Source: an uncultured Methanobacteriaceae archaeon (GTDB lineage Archaea; Methanobacteriota; Methanobacteria; Methanobacteriales; Methanobacteriaceae). Taken from it: a stretch of 33,031 nucleotides of DNA. The DNA is taken from NCBI GenBank assembly GCA_902797085.1, contig CADBRM010000048.1, forward strand, positions 1 to 33,031, written 5' to 3'. Shown in pieces: positions 7,222 to 15,782 of this stretch. The notes beneath the pieces are model-generated. The model worked only from the letters and a program-made list of their open reading frames with translations. It had not been told where the DNA came from and made no database searches. Numbering within the stretch: position 1 is the first letter of the stretch; each line of letters begins with the position of its first letter. The position numbers and the translations under genes were made by a program.

Positions 7222-10200
7222 TTAATGATTCTTAATCCAATCATATACTCGTTTACAATTGTTTTTATCAGTATATTTGAAGAAATTATTTACTCTGTCA
7301 ACATATTTATCTTCCATTTTACAGTCATTAAGAATATATTCCTCTATTTTATTTATTAAGTCATCATGAGATTTAATTTTATCACCAAAGCCCATGCTTT
7401 CATAATCGAAGTAACTGTCTTCATGATGATAATCATCTGCATAATGGTAGTAAATGATAGGTTTTTTCAAATATGCAAAATCAAAGAATACAGATGAATA
7501 ATCCGTTATCAACAATGATCCTGTTTCAAATAATTCAGGATATGTTTCATCATAGGATATCTTAATATTGTCATCAAATTCAAATAAATCTAAATATCTA
7601 ATGTCAGTATTTGGAATTGTATATTCCAACCTTGGATGAGGTTTGAACAGTATTTCATAGTCATGTTCCTTAGCTAATTTAATTAATCGTTCATCTTTAA
7701 CAAGATTATTAAGATTTTCATAATATTCTGAGCTTGTGAATAATTTTTCACTACCTTCAAGATAGTTACGCCATGTTGGAACTATCAGGATACGTTTCTT
7801 ATTATTATCATTCTTTAGATTATCATATCTTGGGAAACCAAGTACCTGGACAATATCCGGATCGTATGCGTATCGGCCATCGGTAAATGATTCCCGTTCC
7901 TCTTCGGAAACTGTAACAATTAAGGACAAATTCTTATCATATTTTCTCAGATAGTAGGCTATGTCATCTTTTGTTACGCCATGTTGTAGGAAGTAAATAT
8001 CTGAAGTTATTAAACCGTTGTATAAAGTTCTTGTGTCTTTATTTTTATCGTCATCATAAAATGGATTTAACAGGCTTTCATCCGGATGTGAAGCAATAAT
8101 CTTATGGGCCAATAAATATAACAGTTTATGTTTGAATGTTTTGTAACCAACAACAGTACCTATTTTGGATAGTCTATTATAGTCACGTGAATCTTTTTCT
8201 AATATGAAATATTTCTTTATACCGTCACCTTGCTGATTAGCATATTTAAATAAATGTTCTGAATTATCATCAGCCTTGTTAGTTCTGTCCATGAATAAAT
8301 ATATCTGTTTTCTTAAGAATCGGGTATTAATGAAATATAAAACAGAAGCTAATCGTCTAAGATTGATGGCTTCTTTAAATCCATTTGGTTTGGATTTTTT
8401 TAGATGCTCTCTGAAAGATTGTTCTTTTTGTCTCATTTTTTTGAATCTGTAGCCTTCAAGTTCAAAAGCATTGTTTTTAAATGTTAGTAAATGTGAATCT
8501 TTCACTTTATAATTGCTTTGGTTTGAGAGACGTGCATGTTTATGGAAATTGATTTTCAAGTAACGGTAAACAATATTTTCCACGGCATCTTTAGGGTAAT
8601 ACCTTGTAAGAATTTTTACTCTACATTTTTCGTTCACTTCAAGAGGAACTTTCAAGTCAAAATTATTTTTATACTGCCAGGTATACTCTAAAAATTTCAT
8701 GTCTTTACGTGTAGGATATTCAACTCTTTGTTGAACGTATTCTCCGATAACATCCCCTTTCCAGTTTTCTTTAACGGCCACAATTTCTATATTGTCATAA
8801 CTAAAGTTACTGTTTAAGAAACCAGAAATATTCAGGAAGTCATTCTTTATTTCAACAATGTCAATCCACAGTGTATGTGATTGTAAACTGTCTATTTGCT
8901 TATCTGAAACTTTAATAACGGCATTGTTGTTTTTTATTTCTACTTCTTTATTGCCGGTTATCATATATCTGAAGAAGTCCTTGAACTGTGGATTAGTAAT
9001 AAAATTGTTGTTAAGAACAACTTTTTCATCCAATTTTCTGACAACATCTTTTAATTTAGTCCAAAATTCTTTCTTTTCTTCCTCATCGAGTAAAGACAGT
9101 TCCGGTTCTTTCATTAACCATTGTATATCATATGCAATTAAATATTGAATAAACGGTTCTACCTTTCCAGTTTTTGAACAAGAATAATCCTCCAATTTCT
9201 TGAAATATTTGTCCAATTTGTCTGTAAAGAACTCTTTTTTAAGTCTGGATCTGTCAATAGTGGAACTTTCATCGTATCGTTTACGGTAATAATACATTGC
9301 AGAGTGTACCACACCATATTTCATTTTTTCTAACAATATTTCATTAATCATTATTGAATCTTCGGAAGTGATTATATCCGTAGCAAATTGGAATTTAGTG
9401 AAAAGATCTTTCTTAAAAAATGCACTTGATGCAGATAATTGTGGGTTATTAGCATCTTTTTCCAAATCAATTATTGCATCTTTCTTGAACTTGTCGTTTA
9501 ATAAGTGATAATTTTCATTTCTTCCAAAGAATTTTATTGGTATTGCTACTAAATCAATTTCGGATTCATGTTTGTTAAAGAATTCAAGCACGTTTTCTAA
9601 TGTATTTTCTGATAGATAATCATCACTATCTAGGAAGTTAACATATTTACCTTTGACATATTTGAGTCCGTTGTTACGTGCAGTTGCTTGTCCTGAGTTT
9701 AATTGAGAGATAACTTTTATGTTTTCAGGATACTTTCTCTGATAATACAGACAGATTTCTTTAGAATTGTCTTCACTACCGTCATCGACCAAGATTAATT
9801 GTACATTTTCTTTAAAATCGAGTGTTTGGTTAATGATTGAATCAAATGTTTCATACAAGTACTCGCCCGTATTATAAATTGCAATAACAATTGAGAAATT
9901 AAATCCTTTGCCTGCTTTGAAATACTCGTCATTCAATGTAATTAAAGTATTTTCTTTAATAACCTGTTTATCTTCAGGTATTGTGGTATTATATTTTATT
10001 TTTGGATTGAATGAAATTTTATCGTTATTATCTTCATAATTTACTTTAAAGTAATAGGAATTATCCTGTGTATTATCTAAATCAATGTTAAAAATATATT
10101 TGGACGAATATTTCCAATTTATTCCCAAATAATCTTTGACAAATTTGTTTTCATCGATTGGAGTTATTATTCTATTTTCATTGTTTTCCTCAATTTGAAC

Positions 10201-12648
10201 TAGTTCGATATTTATATAATCCGTATTCAAATAAGAATCTAAACAGGTTTTAATAATTATTTTTTCTTTGTCAATATCCATATCTTCAATAAATATCTCT
10301 GAACTATTGTTGATGTTTTCTTTATTTACATAAAGATTACCTTCCTCGGAGGTTTTAATTTCCTTATTCTCATTGCCTCTTAAATATTGCAAAAATGTCT
10401 TAAGATCATTATCTAAATAGTTATGATTTACTATGTTGTTTATGTCAATCTTTAAAAGTATCTTTGATAGTCTTGACAATATGGAATCATCAATATTAAT
10501 CTCTGAAGATTTGTTGACAAATTCTTTAATATAATATAGGAGTACGTTGTCATGGTATGAGCTGTTTTTTTCACTACTTTCATAGGACTGTAAAATTTCA
10601 ATATTGCTTAAAAAGTCTTCACATTCATAGACAGTCCTGAAAGAGTAATCTTTGTCTTTAAAGGAATTGTAGGAACATGTATTTAATAAAGCCAGTTTAT
10701 TTTCTTTAATAAGAAGTTTATTCACCAACAACATGTCTTCAAGAGAACTGTCGGGGTCAAACTTCTTATTGCACTCTTTTATTATGGATGATTTAATTAA
10801 TGTGGATTGTAACAATGTTTGAATGGATTGGCTTTTTTCTTCTAAATCAATAATTGCATATCCTTTATCATTACAATCATTGAATTTGTCATTTAATTCA
10901 TATGCATCAGAACTATCGTTTATGATAAATGGAATTGAAACAAGGTTTACTTCATCATTTTCTTTAATTAAGTTATATGCTTCTTCTAGTGCATTGTCTG
11001 ACAAGAAATCTCCGCATTCTAAAAAAGTAACATATTGGGCACTGGAATTGCTTAATCCGAATGATATATAGTTTTCTTCTTTTGGTTTGGAATAAACGAA
11101 AATGTTTTCAGGATATTTTTTATGGAATTTTTCCGTGATTTCAAATAAATCTTCATCGGTATCCTCGTTAATCAAGATTAATTGTATATGTTCTGAAAAA
11201 TTTAAGCTTTGATTAACAATTGAATAAATGGATTTGGATATGTTTTCATCAGAATCTAATTGCATTATTAAAGAAAATGTAAATTCTTTAATTTCTATGC
11301 TGTTTTTATTGAATACAATTAATTTATTATCAGATATTCTTCTTTTTTCAGAGTTTTTGTAAATGATTTCAGGGTTAAACGTAGTATTTTTTTCATTATC
11401 TAAAATAAACTCTATTAAATGAGTATTATCAAACGGAGTTTCTATTTTAAATTCATGCTTAAACATCCAATTTGTAAGGAAATCATTGTCTTCTACTTTT
11501 TGAATGGAAGATGTAGTGATGTCCACAATCTTATCAGAATTATCATTATCGGATATAAATTTTATTTTTAAATCTTCCCTTTCAAAAGGAGATTCTAATA
11601 ATCCGATTATTGACAAGCAATTGTCATTAATTGTTATATCATGGATGTAAACCTTGTAATTTGTAAAAATTTCCGTGATGAACGTACTGTCTATATTAGA
11701 AATTTCATCTAAAGAAAGGAAGTTGTCATGGTTTTTTAAATAGATTAAATATTCTTTAACATTGTTTTTCAGATAATTATTCCTTATCAATACATCAAAA
11801 TCTATTTTATTTAGGACGGAATCTAATTTTTGTTCAAGTTCCTCTTTTTTTATATGGGATAAATCGTTATTGAAATATTTTTGTAGCACGTTGGTCAAAG
11901 CATATTGGATAAATTTTGGTATGTTCTTTTCATTTTCACCCAATTCAATTAAATCATTTAATAAATTCAAAGGAAAACTGGTGGAATGATTCTGTATATT
12001 TTTATCATCAACAAAAACTTTGACATTTTTTATGAAAAGATATTCTTCATTTTTTACATATAAATCATTTATTAATAGGCTGTCTTCTCCAAATACTATG
12101 GAATTATTAAAAAGGTATTCTTTCAGGGATTCCTGTTTGAAGAAATAGGATTGAATCGGTAATTGGGAATTAAATGCTTCCTTTTTAAGGTTTATTATTT
12201 TATTAATTTCATCATTTTCTTTTAAGATGAAATTTTGTTCACTAAAAGAGCTTGAAATGGCTAAAAGATTAATATTGTTATTATATATTTCAAAAAGAGG
12301 ATATACTTCTTCAAGTGTGTTTTCACTAAAATAGTCTCCACTTTCTATAAAGTTAATATATTTTCCTAAAGCCTTTTTTATCGCAATTTTTCTGTTTTCA
12401 GTTTTATCAGTAGTTTCTACTTGTAGATACTTTATGTTTTCAGGATATTGTTCTTTGTATTCTTTTATTAAAGTTATTGTATCTTCGTTCTTATAGGATA
12501 ATATTATTATTTCTATGTTGTCTTTAAAGTCTAATGTTTGGTTTATAATGGAATTCATACTGTTAATAAGCAAATCTTCATTATCAAACAGATTAATTAC
12601 AATTGAAAAAGTAAATTCTTTTTTGTTAGCATTTTTATCAATATCCAT
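7222..12648 (-). CDS. Giant glycosyltransferase: three GT2-like units plus TagF/TagB-type glycerophosphotransferase domain
   Basis: 1808 residues from the ATG at 12648 (a TTG at 12657 has its AAAGG only one base away, so ATG is preferred); numbering here counts from the TTG. GT2-like unit 1 (15-215) reads SYK and ESGD where catalytic Asp motifs should be; unit 2 (459-680) reads INED and ECGD. Only unit 3 (919-1130) is intact, with VDDGSEDNS (957-965), LDSDD (1009-1013) and TSEDS. Each unit is followed by a similar beta-rich linker (about 334-450, 785-905, 1262-1400). The C-terminus (1430-1811) is a CDP-glycerol glycerophosphotransferase-type domain with FLQHG (1556-1560), FKPHPR (1671-1676) and TDYSSVFFDFAYLKKP (1718-1733). 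Bacterial relatives polymerise glycerol or ribitol phosphate in teichoic acids. Here it suggests an archaeal polyol-phosphate or glycan-phosphate surface polymer; substrate and product are unknown. The gene stands alone between a divergent acyltransferase and the SGNH operon. Confidence 0.88.
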   Translation of the reverse strand: MDIDKNANKKEFTFSIVINLFDNEDLLINSMNSIINQTLDFKDNIEIIILSYKNEDTITLIKEYKEQYPENIKYLQVETTDKTENRKIAIKKALGKYINFIESGDYFSENTLEEVYPLFEIYNNNINLLAISSSFSEQNFILKENDEINKIINLKKEAFNSQLPIQSYFFKQESLKEYLFNNSIVFGEDSLLINDLYVKNEEYLFIKNVKVFVDDKNIQNHSTSFPLNLLNDLIELGENEKNIPKFIQYALTNVLQKYFNNDLSHIKKEELEQKLDSVLNKIDFDVLIRNNYLKNNVKEYLIYLKNHDNFLSLDEISNIDSTFITEIFTNYKVYIHDITINDNCLSIIGLLESPFEREDLKIKFISDNDNSDKIVDITTSSIQKVEDNDFLTNWMFKHEFKIETPFDNTHLIEFILDNEKNTTFNPEIIYKNSEKRRISDNKLIVFNKNSIEIKEFTFSLIMQLDSDENISKSIYSIVNQSLNFSEHIQLILINEDTDEDLFEITEKFHKKYPENIFVYSKPKEENYISFGLSNSSAQYVTFLECGDFLSDNALEEAYNLIKENDEVNLVSIPFIINDSSDAYELNDKFNDCNDKGYAIIDLEEKSQSIQTLLQSTLIKSSIIKECNKKFDPDSSLEDMLLVNKLLIKENKLALLNTCSYNSFKDKDYSFRTVYECEDFLSNIEILQSYESSEKNSSYHDNVLLYYIKEFVNKSSEINIDDSILSRLSKILLKIDINNIVNHNYLDNDLKTFLQYLRGNENKEIKTSEEGNLYVNKENINNSSEIFIEDMDIDKEKIIIKTCLDSYLNTDYINIELVQIEENNENRIITPIDENKFVKDYLGINWKYSSKYIFNIDLDNTQDNSYYFKVNYEDNNDKISFNPKIKYNTTIPEDKQVIKENTLITLNDEYFKAGKGFNFSIVIAIYNTGEYLYETFDSIINQTLDFKENVQLILVDDGSEDNSKEICLYYQRKYPENIKVISQLNSGQATARNNGLKYVKGKYVNFLDSDDYLSENTLENVLEFFNKHESEIDLVAIPIKFFGRNENYHLLNDKFKKDAIIDLEKDANNPQLSASSAFFKKDLFTKFQFATDIITSEDSIMINEILLEKMKYGVVHSAMYYYRKRYDESSTIDRSRLKKEFFTDKLDKYFKKLEDYSCSKTGKVEPFIQYLIAYDIQWLMKEPELSLLDEEEKKEFWTKLKDVVRKLDEKVVLNNNFITNPQFKDFFRYMITGNKEVEIKNNNAVIKVSDKQIDSLQSHTLWIDIVEIKNDFLNISGFLNSNFSYDNIEIVAVKENWKGDVIGEYVQQRVEYPTRKDMKFLEYTWQYKNNFDLKVPLEVNEKCRVKILTRYYPKDAVENIVYRYLKINFHKHARLSNQSNYKVKDSHLLTFKNNAFELEGYRFKKMRQKEQSFREHLKKSKPNGFKEAINLRRLASVLYFINTRFLRKQIYLFMDRTNKADDNSEHLFKYANQQGDGIKKYFILEKDSRDYNRLSKIGTVVGYKTFKHKLLYLLAHKIIASHPDESLLNPFYDDDKNKDTRTLYNGLITSDIYFLQHGVTKDDIAYYLRKYDKNLSLIVTVSEEERESFTDGRYAYDPDIVQVLGFPRYDNLKNDNNKKRILIVPTWRNYLEGSEKLFTSSEYYENLNNLVKDERLIKLAKEHDYEILFKPHPRLEYTIPNTDIRYLDLFEFDDNIKISYDETYPELFETGSLLITDYSSVFFDFAYLKKPIIYYHYADDYHHEDSYFDYESMGFGDKIKSHDDLINKIEEYILNDCKMEDKYVDRVNNFFKYTDKNNCKRVYDWIKNH

Positions 12649-12836
12649 ATCTTTCAATCCTTTAGCTTTTATTATAACTATTTTTCTATTTTAAATCATA
12701 TTTATTTTTATCTATTTTCAAATATTTTTTATAATATTCATTATTTATGAAGTTAAAAATAATATTAAACTTCTAAACGGGGATTGAATGAATTAAACTG
12801 TGGAAAATAATCATTAATAAAAATATTTTAATAGTT

Positions 12837-12844
12837 TTATATAT
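12837..12844 (+). promoter_or_regulatory. Probable TATA box of the acyltransferase gene
   Basis: TTTATATA within a longer A/T stretch (12833-12849), about 75 bases before the ATG at 12915. Transcription would start near 12868, leaving a leader of about 45 bases. It lies in the 266-bp divergent region between the giant glycosyltransferase and this gene; I see no other defined element there. Confidence 0.4.
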
Positions 12845-12914
12845 AAAATAAGTATTATCTGAATTATTTAAAACTCGTATGCTCGATTAGTGGAATGAAG
12901 AAAGGGTGAAATAG

Positions 12915-13706
12915 ATGGATATTGTTGAAAAAGATGAAAAAAATAATCAAATAATTGGTTTTAAACCCCAACTAATTAATAGTAATATTCGATTTAGAGG
13001 AACTAATAATCGTTTAATATGTGAAGAAAATGTAATATTGCGTAATTCTAGTTTAGACTTCAATGGTGATAATTCAATAATTTTCTTATCATCTAATAGA
13101 AATAATTATCTTATTAATGTTTCAATTTATAACAATTCAGTTTGTTTCCTTGATGAACATAATTATATGAATGGTGTCCTGAATCTGATACTGTCCGAGG
13201 AAAAACATATACTTATAGGTAAAGAATGTCTTTTCTCTTTTGGTATCTGGATGAGAATTGCGGATCCTCATTTAATATATGATGTGGATACAAAAAGGAG
13301 AATAAATCCTACAAAGAGCATTTTTTTAGGAGATCATATTTGGATAGGACAGGATGTATTCGTATTGAAAGGTACAAAAATAGGGTCAGGCAGTATTATT
13401 GGAGCAAAGGCAGCAGTATCCAACAAAACAATTAGTTCAAATAGTAGTTGGGCAGGAAATCCTGCAAAAGAAGTTAGACGAGGAGTATCATTTAACAGAA
13501 CATCTGTGCATAATTTTACTAAAGAAGAAACGGAGAATTCAATGAAAGACACTTCGGAAGAATGGATTTATAAAAATGAGGGAGGAATCCTTAAATTTGA
13601 TGATATTGATTATGTATTATCAAATGAGGATAATGTGGATAATAAAGTATCCTATTTGTTTGCACTACGAAATAATACAAACCACAATAGGTTCTATATA
13701 GAATAA
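12915..13706 (+). CDS. Hexapeptide-repeat (left-handed beta-helix) acyltransferase
   Basis: 263 residues. The N-terminal half is beta-rich with irregular turns (GDNSIIFLSS, NNYLINVSI); the C-terminal half holds hexapeptide-type repeats, notably FLGDHIWIGQDVFV and LKGTKIGSGSIIGAKAAVS (138-169), ending in AGNPAKEVR (180-188). ADPH (116-119) sits where O-acetyltransferases of the WbbJ/maltose-acetyltransferase type carry their catalytic His. The likely reaction is acetyl-CoA- or acyl-CoA-dependent O-acylation of a sugar or polyol precursor in the cytoplasm. A further 70-residue tail has no recognisable motif. GGGTG (12904-12908) six bases before the ATG supports the start. The gene is a lone plus-strand unit facing the second SGNH operon, so it may supply the acyl groups that the neighbouring SGNH proteins act on (inference). 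Confidence 0.85.
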   Translation: MDIVEKDEKNNQIIGFKPQLINSNIRFRGTNNRLICEENVILRNSSLDFNGDNSIIFLSSNRNNYLINVSIYNNSVCFLDEHNYMNGVLNLILSEEKHILIGKECLFSFGIWMRIADPHLIYDVDTKRRINPTKSIFLGDHIWIGQDVFVLKGTKIGSGSIIGAKAAVSNKTISSNSSWAGNPAKEVRRGVSFNRTSVHNFTKEETENSMKDTSEEWIYKNEGGILKFDDIDYVLSNEDNVDNKVSYLFALRNNTNHNRFYIE

Positions 13707-13747
13707 GGAATAATTTTCACCTAAACACTAATCACCAAACTTTTTTT

Positions 13748-13765
13748 GGCTTTTAGCCTATTTTT
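13748..13765 (+). terminator. Short hairpin with T-tract between convergent genes
   Basis: GGCT-TTT-AGCC (13748-13758) is followed by TATTTTT on the plus strand, 40 bases after the acyltransferase stop. The hairpin overlaps the stop codon of the facing minus-strand hydrolase gene. The stem is only four base pairs, so the T-tract may do most of the work. Confidence 0.45.
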
Positions 13766-14819
13766 CAATCAGTTCACAAATTTTTTCTGCAACTTTATAC
13801 ATTCCGTAGTCAGTGTAGTGAGAAGCGTCTATGGCTATTAAATCATATTCATCTTCTTCAAATAAATCCTTTTGATGTAAAAGTTCAACATTTTCTCCAC
13901 GTTCAATTGCATTTGTGTAGGTTTCTTTTACAATTTCATCAAAATCATAATAATCAAACCAATGATTATATGATTCCGAAGTCATGAGAACTATTTTAGT
14001 ATTAGGGTGAAATGCTCTGATTTGTTTGTAGAACTTTTCATGAGTTGACTTGAACATTTTGGTGTTATGTGCATTTCTGGTGTAATCTATTACTATTGCA
14101 TGGCAATTAAGTTTTCCGATAAGATTTGCCATGGATTCATTTCCCAGACAACAGGATGAACATGAAAAGTTTATAACATCCCTATTTAACATTTTACTTA
14201 CATAGTTTACAAAACTGTTTCCACTTCTGGAAGCGGATGCACCTTGCGTAACAGAATTTCCATAAAATATTATTGGAGACCTGTTTTCCAATGGATAATC
14301 CACACTTTCTATTTTTGAGTCTTTCTCAAGACCTATATACAGCTCTTCAATTTTGTTATAGTTTGGTAAAAAAATGCATAATTCTGAATTTGGTTCTTCA
14401 CGTATTTCTTCAGCAAAAATATCACATCCGCTTGTTGGAGCAAATATGGTTCTATGATAATATTTATTGTCAATGATTTTATAAACGTCAAAACCGCTGG
14501 AACCCCAGTTAACCATTTTGAGGTATGCATATTTTCTTTGTAGCTTTACTTTGAATATAATCCGTGAAGAATTGGTTTTAAAACGTAGACGAACACCACA
14601 GGCCGAACTGTTGAGATGTTTCATTTCACTTACTGCACCTTCACCATATTCCACCATTTCTTCTTGCGTTTCTTGGGGAAACTTACAGAGATTTAACTTT
14701 TCGTTAGAAAAATTTAATGTTCCATAAAACAGGTGAGGATATTCAAATAAATTCAAATATTCAATATTATCCTCATTGATATTATTTAATGAATCGGTTA
14801 TATCAGTTAAATATTCCAT
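13758..14819 (-). CDS. SGNH/GDSL-family hydrolase with intact catalytic set
   Basis: 353 residues. The N-terminal beta domain includes GSSGFDVYK (about 106-114), a GxDLY-type motif. The hydrolase domain has FYGNSVTQGAS with nucleophile Ser189, a block II Gly226 in SCCLGNESM, Asn249 in DYTRNAHN, and Asp331/His334 in DASHYTDYG. All four SGNH positions are therefore present, unlike the paralogue at 5291-6259. The cluster SCSSCCLG holds four cysteines around the oxyanion-hole region, which is unusual. The expected activity is removal or transfer of an acyl group on a carbohydrate; no export signal is visible. The ATG at 14819 directly abuts the stop codon of the upstream pseudoenzyme gene, with a strong GGGGGA (14827-14832) seven bases before it, so translation is probably coupled. 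It is the last gene of the operon 17063-13758. Confidence 0.87.
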   Translation of the reverse strand: MEYLTDITDSLNNINEDNIEYLNLFEYPHLFYGTLNFSNEKLNLCKFPQETQEEMVEYGEGAVSEMKHLNSSACGVRLRFKTNSSRIIFKVKLQRKYAYLKMVNWGSSGFDVYKIIDNKYYHRTIFAPTSGCDIFAEEIREEPNSELCIFLPNYNKIEELYIGLEKDSKIESVDYPLENRSPIIFYGNSVTQGASASRSGNSFVNYVSKMLNRDVINFSCSSCCLGNESMANLIGKLNCHAIVIDYTRNAHNTKMFKSTHEKFYKQIRAFHPNTKIVLMTSESYNHWFDYYDFDEIVKETYTNAIERGENVELLHQKDLFEEDEYDLIAIDASHYTDYGMYKVAEKICELIEK

Positions 14820-15734
14820 TTAGAAGTCCCCCATCATATCAAAAAATAAACATTTTTCCAGGATAATTTCTTCAAGTTCTTTGTAAATCATCATGTTTCC
14901 AGAATCGTTTATAAAGTTTCCACTGTATGTACAGATATCATTATATTTTTTGTCAAATAAAAAGGAAAAGTCTTCTATAAACACTTTATTTGAAGATATT
15001 TCATCTAATAATCTATGTATTGCTTCTTTTTTGGATGACTTGTATTTTGGAAGACAATACCAACAGATTACAGTTTTACAGTATTTTTGCATATTTTCAA
15101 TTGTTTTTCGCAGATATTTCTTAGTTATTTCATCATTTTGATTTACATAATCAGCTTCCAAGATACCAACATCATACTTTCTAAGTTTTGGTTCCTTTTC
15201 AAAGTATTCGTTTATTTTTTCAAGGTAATTCGCATTATTGTATGTTAATTGGTCTACTGATGCTTCTAATTTACGTCCCAGCATGCTTGAAAAGGTTAAT
15301 GATGCTGTTGTACATCCAATTCCATAACTGATAAGTCCTCCGGCTACTAGAATATTTAATTCGGAGTCATTCGTTATAATTGAACCTGTGTTTCCTTCAG
15401 GTATTTCTATTTTTAGCACTGATAATTTACTGAGGACAGGACCATAAATTAATACTTCATATTCCTCATTTTCTTTAACCAAATGATGCATATATATTTG
15501 TCTGTTGTATCTTTCTGTAAATGCATCAACATTTAACCAACATATATCTTCCTCTTTTTTATATAAGACCATTATTCCCTCTTGAAGGGAGAGTCCTACA
15601 TGTGGATAGTTACCATGGATGGTGTCGGTTATCTTGAAGTTTATCCTGAAATTTTGTGCATTGGTCCTAAATTTGAATACTTGTGGGTTTGACAATGACC
15701 TGTTTTGGTTTTGTGATAATAAATCTAATATCAT
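14820..15734 (-). CDS. SGNH-hydrolase-like pseudoenzyme, second copy
   Basis: 304 residues, paralogous to the 6247-7131 protein over its full length. The N-terminal beta domain (to about 120) includes NYPHVGLSL, alike in both copies (YPQISLN). ILVAGGLISYGIG (128-140) stands where SGNH block I would be, with Leu134 replacing the nucleophilic Ser; YSGNFINDSGN (270-280) stands where block V would be, with Phe replacing His. The central ILEADYVNQND and KTVICWYCLPKY segments are conserved between the two copies, so the protein is under selection and is not simply decaying. GGAG seven bases before the ATG at 15734 supports the start. It lies between a glycosyltransferase gene 48 bases upstream and its partner hydrolase immediately downstream. 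A structural or substrate-binding partner role is inferred. Confidence 0.75.
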   Translation of the reverse strand: MILDLLSQNQNRSLSNPQVFKFRTNAQNFRINFKITDTIHGNYPHVGLSLQEGIMVLYKKEEDICWLNVDAFTERYNRQIYMHHLVKENEEYEVLIYGPVLSKLSVLKIEIPEGNTGSIITNDSELNILVAGGLISYGIGCTTASLTFSSMLGRKLEASVDQLTYNNANYLEKINEYFEKEPKLRKYDVGILEADYVNQNDEITKKYLRKTIENMQKYCKTVICWYCLPKYKSSKKEAIHRLLDEISSNKVFIEDFSFLFDKKYNDICTYSGNFINDSGNMMIYKELEEIILEKCLFFDMMGDF

Positions 15735-15782
15735 AAATTGACTCCGAAAGTTGGCTTTTTGTTACAAAAGTTCTATCAGTAT

